A stretch of DNA of 47,298 nt from Nitrospirales bacterium (GTDB lineage: Bacteria > Nitrospirota > Nitrospiria > Nitrospirales > UBA8639). The notes beneath the pieces are model-generated. The model saw nothing but the letters and a program-made list of their open reading frames with translations, ran no database searches and had not been told where the DNA came from. The stretch covers positions 1-47,298 of the forward strand of contig BQIZ01000007.1 of the NCBI GenBank assembly GCA_021604365.1, in the 5' to 3' direction. Positions 40,240 to 47,298 of this stretch are shown piece by piece. Every line of letters begins with the position of its first letter. Position 1 is the stretch's first letter. Both the position numbers and the translations under genes were made by a program.

Positions 40240-40871
40240 ACCAAGAGGAAGAAGAAGAGTCGACAGAGGGTCGACGGGTAGGCATCCATCCCCTTATCGT
40301 GGTGTTTGGCGTCATTTTTGGTTTATGGCTGTTTATTACGTTGATCATCCCTAAATCGAAAAATATGCCCAATCAGGGAACCCGGGCAACACCTGATACT
40401 CCGGTGCGTATCCATAACATTGTATCGACTGATCTCATCCCGACATATGAAACCACCGGAACCGTCACAGACATGAAAGCCATCACGATTCTGGTTCCTC
40501 CGGCCACCACAGATAGTCAGGTCGTCGCGTTGTTGCAATATTTTCAAAAAGCCCGTCTGGATAATTCGCTGGATACCCTTTTGCCACCCACCACACCCGG
40601 AGACAAACTCGGTGAACTCGCCATTGCCGATATCTATATTTTTTCGGATGTTCAATATGGCGTGACCGAATCAGCCAAGGCCCTAGGCCGAGGGGCTCAT
40701 GCCCCTGGAGAGTTTTATCCCAGCTCCATTCCATACGAAGTGGCTATGGAAAATGTCAGAGGCCACTATGCGATTGACCTGTACAACAAAAACTCCCCGG
40801 AGCGTGCGTCCCTGGGATTTGGCGAAGACGACACCGGCGTCTATTCAAAACGCTATCAACGCGTCTTCTAA
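40236..40871 (+). CDS. Hypothetical membrane-anchored protein
   Basis: GTG start (VNQEEEEESTEG) overlapping mazG stop; single TM HPLIVVFGVIFGLWLFITLII. Confidence 0.7.
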   Translation: MNQEEEEESTEGRRVGIHPLIVVFGVIFGLWLFITLIIPKSKNMPNQGTRATPDTPVRIHNIVSTDLIPTYETTGTVTDMKAITILVPPATTDSQVVALLQYFQKARLDNSLDTLLPPTTPGDKLGELAIADIYIFSDVQYGVTESAKALGRGAHAPGEFYPSSIPYEVAMENVRGHYAIDLYNKNSPERASLGFGEDDTGVYSKRYQRVF

Positions 40872-40927
40872 CACAGTGATGCGCAAAGAGACCAAGGGTC
40901 TCTTCCCTCCTCAAGCTTCCCTGACTC

Positions 40928-41335
40928 TCAGAGACCGGTCATTTCCTGGATTGTCTTCCGCAGGACAGCCTGTTCCGCCTTCATCCACTCATCAAGCAGC
41001 CGAAACAGAGAAATTGAGTCATCGGCAAAAGGCCCTATCATTACATCCCGCCGATCGTCCAGCAATCCATCCGCATCAGCAATCTCAAGTTTTTTATCAG
41101 AAATTGCTCGCGAAAGGATTTGATTAATCCGAAGCTGTTGACCAATCGATCCGCCGGCGATGGACAGGATCGAATTTTTCAAATAGTCCAGTTCCAGTTC
41201 AATCGAAACCTTTACCCTGACTCCCTGTGCGGTTCCCCAGTCAGGCCGCTGAATGGAATAATCATAGGAAAAGGCCAACTCGCGTGGCTCCCGAAAGGGA
41301 CCTGTCACATTCAGGACAATTAAATCTGACGGCAT
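40928..41335 (-). CDS. Hypothetical protein
   Basis: 135-aa ORF, convergent with the upstream gene. Confidence 0.6.
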   Translation of the reverse strand: MPSDLIVLNVTGPFREPRELAFSYDYSIQRPDWGTAQGVRVKVSIELELDYLKNSILSIAGGSIGQQLRINQILSRAISDKKLEIADADGLLDDRRDVMIGPFADDSISLFRLLDEWMKAEQAVLRKTIQEMTGL

Positions 41336-41368
41336 AATTCACATTCCCCAAACGATGAATAATTAGAT

Positions 41369-42046
41369 CTATCCTACAGAAGGTGAAGACACCCGTGATT
41401 TAGACGATATTTGAATGAGGGATCCACTCGAATCCCCTTCCATGGGTCCCATCCACCCTTGTAATCCATTTTTCAAGAGGTAGATATTGGGATAATTCTG
41501 TCGACTCAGAAAATCGCAGGCAAGCCGACTCCGATCCCCACCCGCGCAATACACCAAGATTTTATCGGATTCAATCGGGAGTTCCGTCTGGTACCGCATT
41601 TCTAAATCCTCAACAGGAATGAGTTTGGCTCCCGGAATTCGCTGTTTGGCATATTCAGCATTCGTGCGGACATCCAACACAAAAATATTCGATGAAGGGG
41701 AAGGTTGCACCAGCCATTGGACCGCATCATCACCGGAAATCTCGTAATACAGTTGGCCATTTCGAATCAACGTATCGGAGACGCGTTGTCCTCGAGCCAA
41801 CAGCGCTGTCTGGATACGTAAAGGTTCTACGGCAGACTCAATCTTTCCAGGAAGTGCACCCACTTTCTGCTCAAGATAATATTGCTCACGCTTCAGGCGT
41901 AATACCTCTTGATGAAGCCGCCGAACAGACCAGAGCGCCACACTTGCGGCACACAGTCCGACGATTCCCACAATGAATGCTAGGCTATCCATCTCAGCAA
42001 TTTCTCTCTCTTTCGAAAAGGGAGAAAACCTCTCCATTCGCAACAC
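41369..42046 (-). CDS. Membrane-anchored rhodanese-domain protein
   Basis: N-terminal TM, IFVLDVRTNAEYAKQRIPGAKLIPVEDLEMR...KILVYCAGGDRSRLACDFL with active-site Cys. Confidence 0.88.
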   Translation of the reverse strand: MLRMERFSPFSKEREIAEMDSLAFIVGIVGLCAASVALWSVRRLHQEVLRLKREQYYLEQKVGALPGKIESAVEPLRIQTALLARGQRVSDTLIRNGQLYYEISGDDAVQWLVQPSPSSNIFVLDVRTNAEYAKQRIPGAKLIPVEDLEMRYQTELPIESDKILVYCAGGDRSRLACDFLSRQNYPNIYLLKNGLQGWMGPMEGDSSGSLIQISSKSRVSSPSVG

Positions 42047-42188
42047 AATAATTGTTGGTCATTTATGGTCCCACCTGCCTACAAGGTTTCGAACCCTCCA
42101 GGGCGAATGTTTCCCAAGTTTCTTGGGTGTAAGACATTTTCGCTGTAGGTGGATATGTCGAAAACAGAAAACCACTGTAGGAGAAAAC

Positions 42189-42287
<99 letters not shown>

Positions 42288-42305
42288 ATCACTACAAAAC
42301 TCCTG

Positions 42306-43412
42306 TCAGGAAGGAAAGGGCTCATACGGTAATCCATGGGCATCGGCAACGGCCTGGCATGTCACGCGACCATGCAACACACTCAATCCATTTCGCAAAC
42401 CAGGATGGTTACGCAGGGAACCTTCCAACCCTTCCTCAACAAGCTGGACTATAAAAGGTAGCGTGGCGTTGGTCAAGGCTAAAGTCGATGTATACGGCAC
42501 AATCCCAGGAATATTTGCGACGGCATAGTGCAAGACTCCATCGACAACATAAACCGGATCGCTATGGGTGGTCGGATGGGTCGTCTCCGCACAGCCACCC
42601 TGATCAACCGAAACATCAATAAGAACTGATCCGGGTTTCATGCCAGAAATCATAGATTTCGTGATCACTCGAGGCGTTCGCGCCGCAGGAAGATACACGG
42701 CTCCAATGACAAGATCCGCGCGGGTGAGGAAATGGTGAATCATTGACTGATTGGACGCAACCGTGACAAGACGACCAGGATACCGATCATACAGCATGCG
42801 TAACTGCCATAAATCCAGACTTAACACCGTGACCTTGGCTCCCATGCCTAATGCAATTTTCACGGCTGAGGCCCCCACAACCCCGGACCCCAAAACAACG
42901 ACCTCTCCTGGGGGAACACCGGCCACTCCTCCTAACATGACCCCGGAACCTCCACGTTGTTTTTCCAAAAAATGTGCCCCAATTTGGACCGACATTTGAC
43001 CGGCAATTTCACTCATGGGATACAAGAGCGGAAATTGTCCTTTTGCATCCTCAGTCGTTTCGTAGGCGATGCCCGCACACCCAATATTCAGCAGGGCCTC
43101 CGTCAAGGCTTGGGAGGCAGCCAAATGCAAGTAGGTAAAAACAACATGATCTTTTCTGAGAAATGGCCATTCTTCCGACTGCGGCTCTTTCACCTTCACA
43201 ATAAGTTGGGCATCTCCATAGGTGGCTTGTGCCGTTGGGGCCAGAACCGCACCAGCTTGCCGATAGAGGTCATCCCCAAACCCACTCCCCTCCCCGGCCC
43301 CCTGTTGAATTACTACCCGATGCCCACGACCACACAATTCCTTCGCACCATGAGGAGTCAGTGCTACACGAAATTCATGATCCTTAATTTCTTTTGGGAC
43401 CCCAATCACCAT
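42306..43412 (-). CDS. ald: Alanine dehydrogenase
   Basis: [59 protein letters not shown]; start moved to 43412. Confidence 0.93.
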   Translation of the reverse strand: MVIGVPKEIKDHEFRVALTPHGAKELCGRGHRVVIQQGAGEGSGFGDDLYRQAGAVLAPTAQATYGDAQLIVKVKEPQSEEWPFLRKDHVVFTYLHLAASQALTEALLNIGCAGIAYETTEDAKGQFPLLYPMSEIAGQMSVQIGAHFLEKQRGGSGVMLGGVAGVPPGEVVVLGSGVVGASAVKIALGMGAKVTVLSLDLWQLRMLYDRYPGRLVTVASNQSMIHHFLTRADLVIGAVYLPAARTPRVITKSMISGMKPGSVLIDVSVDQGGCAETTHPTTHSDPVYVVDGVLHYAVANIPGIVPYTSTLALTNATLPFIVQLVEEGLEGSLRNHPGLRNGLSVLHGRVTCQAVADAHGLPYEPFPS

Positions 43413-43615
43413 AATTCTATCCCCTTCGCCTCTCTGCAAGCCTTTCATCCGGCCCGCACCCTGGTGAATCAATCAGGTACATTTTGTTCAATGAATACGA
43501 GGGTTCTCTCGTCAATATGGCCTGGTGACCTGGACAGCTTCCTGAACCCTCAGGTAAGATCGGCTCTTTATTTTCCCATTTCCTTTTCGGTCATTTTGAT
43601 GAAAATTTAAAGATT

Positions 43616-43960
43616 ATGAGTAAATTTACCCATCATATTTTCATGTGCGTCAATGAACGGCCAAAGGGAGATCCCCGAGGTTGTTGTGCAGCCCTGGGTT
43701 CTGTCGGATTACATGCGTTCTTCAAAAAAGAAATCGAGCGGTTAGGGTTAAAAGGAATTGTCCGGGCAAACAAAGCCGGGTGTCTGGACCAATGTGAGTA
43801 TGGACCAAGCGTCGTCATTTATCCCGAAGGTGTCTGGTATTGGGTTGGCCAGGAAACTGATGTCACCGAAATCATGGAGCGACATATCGGCAAAGGAGAA
43901 ATCGTGGAACGACTCCTGATGCCAGGAAAAAATGGTTCATTACCCAGAATCAAATCTTAA
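43616..43960 (+). CDS. (2Fe-2S) thioredoxin-like ferredoxin
   Basis: HIFMCVNERPKGDPRGCCAALGS...RANKAGCLDQCEYGPSVVIYPEGVWY. Confidence 0.88.
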   Translation: MSKFTHHIFMCVNERPKGDPRGCCAALGSVGLHAFFKKEIERLGLKGIVRANKAGCLDQCEYGPSVVIYPEGVWYWVGQETDVTEIMERHIGKGEIVERLLMPGKNGSLPRIKS

Positions 43961-44034
43961 TGCCTTATCTTCTCACAAAGAAACCACTGGTCTCATAACC
44001 CTGATGTCCCAACCTGGCATGCGGTCTTCATCTT

Positions 44035-44469
44035 ATGGGCAATGAAGAGAAATGGAAAGCCAACTTACGGAAAGTAGCATTTTTAAAGTCCTTTCCCGGG
44101 TGGCTCTCCTCCTGGGAACAGGGAATTGGAGCCACCATTGAACGAGTCATTCCTATTCCCGGACATACTCCACATACCGTCCTCCTATTATCTGAAGGCC
44201 GCTTTGTTGTCACACCACCCGCGCATGACGAGCCGCAAATGATCACAGCGGGACTCATGTCCGCTCGTCCACATCTGGAGTCCATCCATGCCAGCGCATT
44301 TACGGAATACGATCACCTGACGCGGCTGGATCAGGAATTGGGACGCATGGCCAGGTTAGAAAATATCCTGAACGCCATTGATAACAATCTTGATCGAATT
44401 CCTGAGCTCAAAACGCGCATTCAGGAATTGGTCAAACAATGGGAGAAGGAGAATCATCAATCACAATGA
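44035..44469 (+). CDS. Hypothetical protein between two ferredoxin-like genes
   Basis: 144-aa ORF overlapping the next gene start. Confidence 0.65.
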   Translation: MGNEEKWKANLRKVAFLKSFPGWLSSWEQGIGATIERVIPIPGHTPHTVLLLSEGRFVVTPPAHDEPQMITAGLMSARPHLESIHASAFTEYDHLTRLDQELGRMARLENILNAIDNNLDRIPELKTRIQELVKQWEKENHQSQ

Positions 44470-44744
44470 ATATGCTTGAAATGTTTTCCGGAGCCCTTTT
44501 TGAAGGAGTGAAGCCTATGATGGTGAGAAGAGATCACTTGGTCCGACATCCGGACCGTTGTACTCATAATTCAATTTGCATTCCAATTTGTCCGACGGGA
44601 GCCTGGCTCTCGACTCCTCCCTACAAGTTCGATTCTTCACGGTGCATGGAATCGTGCCGTCTCTGCCTGGATGCCTGTCCAACTCAGGCCATTTACGGAG
44701 TCTTTCTCAAAGGGGAAAAACTTCTCTCACCGAAACAAGAATAA
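44466..44744 (+). CDS. 4Fe-4S ferredoxin-like protein
   Basis: HPDRCTHNSICIPICPTGAW...DSSRCMESCRLCLDACPTQAIYG; ATG at 44466. Confidence 0.8.
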   Translation: MNMLEMFSGALFEGVKPMMVRRDHLVRHPDRCTHNSICIPICPTGAWLSTPPYKFDSSRCMESCRLCLDACPTQAIYGVFLKGEKLLSPKQE

Positions 44745-44745
44745 A

Positions 44746-45789
44746 CTAGATAATACGCTTCCTCCAATATCCCCAATAGGCTGTACCCACCGTGCCACAA
44801 CCACCCGTGAGTCCCGTGGAGGCCACGATTTGATAGACATCGCTCCGTGCAATTTTGATGGGTGAGTTCGGACTCAGCACGAGCGGTGACACCGACAATT
44901 GTTGCAAAGTGCGGATCCCAATCAAAATCGGCCACATGCAGGCCAAACGCAGGCGAACCTCCATGCGAGGAATGGCCATCGTATAGCGCCAACCTTGATC
45001 TAAATGATCTCGAGCCTCTTGAATCAATTTCCTGAAAAGGGGGCGAAATGCCTGGACAGAAGTTTCATCGAGTAGCTGATGAGGAGCAAGACCTACCTGA
45101 TCCAGCAACACCGTCGGAATATAGCACCGCCCATCCCTCAAATCCCGTGGCAAATCCCGAAGAATATTCACCATCTGCAATCCCTTTCCATAGCGAATGC
45201 CTAAGGGAATCATGCAGGCCTGATCCCACCCACGAAATCCCGGGAGGTGACTGCATACCATCTTCGTCCAAAATTCCCCCACGCATCCCGCAACCGCATA
45301 CGTGTAATATTCAAAATCGTGAATCGCCTGCAATGCTCGTACCGCCTCCCCATCCGTTTTTTGAGGAAATTGGTGGAGGTCAAATTGCATTCCTCCAATC
45401 AGGACTGAAAGAACCTGCGCAATCTGGGACCGGTCGCTTGGACTGAATTTTTGGTAAATTCGGAAACACCCCTCTAATTCTTCCAATAAGCGACGCTCAT
45501 CAGGATTGGATTGTTGGGTAAGTACTTGCCCCTGGATTTTTTTGATCTGCGCCAAATCAGGGACGCTTCCCCACAACTGCCCCTTTAAAAGACGTAAACA
45601 TTCCAGACGAACCCCATCCTCTAAGTCCCCTGTATCGGCAATAGTGTCCGCAGCCCTGGCCAGCAAGTAGGTCAGACCAATTTGCGAACGAACGGCGCGA
45701 GGCAGAATGGCGAGGGTTAAATAAAAGGAGCGGGAAACCCGTTTGAGCACGTCACCGAGAAGATGTTGATCCGATGGAGAAAGGCGCAT
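44746..45789 (-). CDS. Squalene/phytoene synthase family protein
   Basis: SRSFYLTLAILPRAVRSQIGLTYLLARAADTIADT; YCYAVAG-like YTYAVAGCVGEFWTKM; LQMVNILRDLPRDLRDGRCYIP. Confidence 0.92.
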   Translation of the reverse strand: MRLSPSDQHLLGDVLKRVSRSFYLTLAILPRAVRSQIGLTYLLARAADTIADTGDLEDGVRLECLRLLKGQLWGSVPDLAQIKKIQGQVLTQQSNPDERRLLEELEGCFRIYQKFSPSDRSQIAQVLSVLIGGMQFDLHQFPQKTDGEAVRALQAIHDFEYYTYAVAGCVGEFWTKMVCSHLPGFRGWDQACMIPLGIRYGKGLQMVNILRDLPRDLRDGRCYIPTVLLDQVGLAPHQLLDETSVQAFRPLFRKLIQEARDHLDQGWRYTMAIPRMEVRLRLACMWPILIGIRTLQQLSVSPLVLSPNSPIKIARSDVYQIVASTGLTGGCGTVGTAYWGYWRKRII

Positions 45790-45794
45790 GAGAG

Positions 45795-46265
45795 CTAGCG
45801 GACGATGAGACGGCCTTCCATCCCTTGCTCACGATGCGTGGGAAAGAACAGGAGCTGTTTATCACAATAAAAAGGATAGATGCCGGGCTCGGTCAAGGTG
45901 AGAGTAACGGCTTCAGTATCCCCGCTGGAAATATCCGCGTCCACCAGACGGATGCCGTTAGGATCATCCAGCAAAAAATTGTGAGGAACTAAAAATGACT
46001 GATTACTCAGAGTCAGTGTCACCGGTATACCCGCTTTGACCACAAATTCGGATGGCGTAAAGGCGTAACTTTCCATACTGATCATCACCTGTTGTCCGAA
46101 GGGTTCCTCCACCAAAGACCAGGAAGACTCTGACGTTTGAGCGTAAAGGCCATCGGAAAGACCCCAGAAGCTCATCACCAGAACAAGACCCAATATCAAT
46201 CGTGTATAATAAAATTCAGAATGAATACCTATGAAAAATGATTTCTTCATCCGGAAAGCTATCAT
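45795..46265 (-). CDS. Secreted cupredoxin-domain protein
   Basis: Signal-like N-terminus; VPHNF...FYCDKQ...THREQGMEGRLIV supplies His/Cys/His/Met type-1 copper ligand pattern. Confidence 0.8.
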   Translation of the reverse strand: MIAFRMKKSFFIGIHSEFYYTRLILGLVLVMSFWGLSDGLYAQTSESSWSLVEEPFGQQVMISMESYAFTPSEFVVKAGIPVTLTLSNQSFLVPHNFLLDDPNGIRLVDADISSGDTEAVTLTLTEPGIYPFYCDKQLLFFPTHREQGMEGRLIVR

Positions 46266-46456
46266 AACGGTTTTTCAGCCGAGGGTCACGTCTTTCCGGC
46301 TCTTGACTCTCAAGGAAAAGGTGTTATCTTCCAACATGTTGAACCCTAACAGCGGTTTATTAGGACAATCGTGAAGGGAACATCAAATCATTCATGAAGT
46401 CGAACACATTAGTGTTTTTCCACCAATGGATGTGGAACAATTAAGGGAGATTGTCT

Positions 46457-47298
46457 ATGAAAAAACTTAAAGGAATTGGTTTATTACTAATTGCCAATAT
46501 CCTCATCTTTATCACCCTCTCAATCTCGTTCACCGTGTTATCTGAGATGATCCTGCCGGCCTTCGGTATCGATCTCCGTGGATCATACGCGCAACAAGAC
46601 CTGCTATGGGCCTTTGTTATTGGGTTTGGTGGTGCCTTTATCAGTTTGGCCTTCTCCAAACAAATGGCCAGAGCATTTATAGACTGTACGCAAATTACCG
46701 AACCACGAACCCAGGCGGAAAGACTTGTGTATGACACAGTCCAAAAAATATCTGAAAAGTTAAGTATTTCGATGCCGGAGGTCTGGATTTATGAATCACC
46801 AGATCCCAATGCGTTTGCCACCGGACCTACAAAAAACAACTCCATGGTGGCTGTCTCAACCGGCCTACTCAACAATCTTAACGAAGGTGAAGTGCGAGCA
46901 GTCCTTGCTCATGAAATGGGTCATGTCTATAACGGGGATATGTTTACCACGACCGTGTTGGCAGGCCTGATGAATACATTTGTGTACTTTATTAGCCGAT
47001 TTGTCTATCGGCAAATGGCGGAGCGCAATGCGGCGCTTGGCTTCGCCTCTTACATCTTTTTGCAAATCATTCTTTCCGTCTTGGCGATGATTCCGATTAG
47101 CTGGTGGTCTCGCCGTCGGGAATTTGCAGCCGATCGATTCGCAGCTAACACGGTAGGCAAAGAACATATGATTTCTGCTCTGGAGGGCATTGATCGTTGG
47201 GTGCAACGCACCCAATTCGAATATAGCTCCCAAGATGCCCTGGCTACCATGAAAATTTCTGGAAAATCACACAGTTTCATGCAAATATTTGCCACTCA
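46457..47298 (+). CDS. htpX: M48 family zinc metalloprotease HtpX (3' end beyond window)
   Basis: Translated by hand from ATG 46457: MKKLKGIGLLLIANILIF...VRAVLAHEMGHVYNGDM...WWSRRREFAADRFAAN; open to window end. Confidence 0.93.
   Translation, partial: MKKLKGIGLLLIANILIFITLSISFTVLSEMILPAFGIDLRGSYAQQDLLWAFVIGFGGAFISLAFSKQMARAFIDCTQITEPRTQAERLVYDTVQKISEKLSISMPEVWIYESPDPNAFATGPTKNNSMVAVSTGLLNNLNEGEVRAVLAHEMGHVYNGDMFTTTVLAGLMNTFVYFISRFVYRQMAERNAALGFASYIFLQIILSVLAMIPISWWSRRREFAADRFAANTVGKEHMISALEGIDRWVQRTQFEYSSQDALATMKISGKSHSFMQIFAT

Noticed and set aside
42957-43610. 217-aa plus-strand ORF opposite alanine dehydrogenase
   Set aside because: Mostly antisense to a clear gene; composition not protein-family-like.

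Overview
The window is mostly a conserved bacterial chromosome, with gene content suggestive of Nitrospirota (inference only). It holds an accessory island at about 19.6-31.5 kb. Core blocks are: a large orphan membrane protein; clpB; a divergent pair of GlnE-type nucleotidyltransferase genes, one carrying two N-terminal ACT-like domains; a porin-amt-glnB/K-amt-glnA run; mscS, DUF423, DUF2061 and Rrf2 genes; purN, purM, rlmD-like and ntrX/ntrY-like genes; DUF1844, mazG, rhodanese, tRNA-Pro(CGG), alanine dehydrogenase, ferredoxin-like, squalene/phytoene synthase and cupredoxin genes; and a 3'-truncated htpX at the window edge. The island starts with decayed genes (a treS C-terminal remnant and a TIR gene with an in-frame TGA). 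It then contains a probable integrative mobilizable element: mobC, a relaxase, several uncharacterised cargo genes, brnTA, and a large serine recombinase abutting the 3' end of tRNA-Ala(CGC). The recombinase reading frame runs into the tRNA gene. A 9-bp copy of the tRNA 3' end (ATGGTGGAG) at 21698 is a candidate left attachment site. The least explained parts are the unnamed cargo genes (HHFHLG protein, PDC/Cache-like 4-TM protein, TOPRIM-like protein), the clustered hairpins around the TOPRIM-like gene, and the ACT-GlnE hybrid. No homology searches were run. Family names come from motif recognition in the supplied translations.
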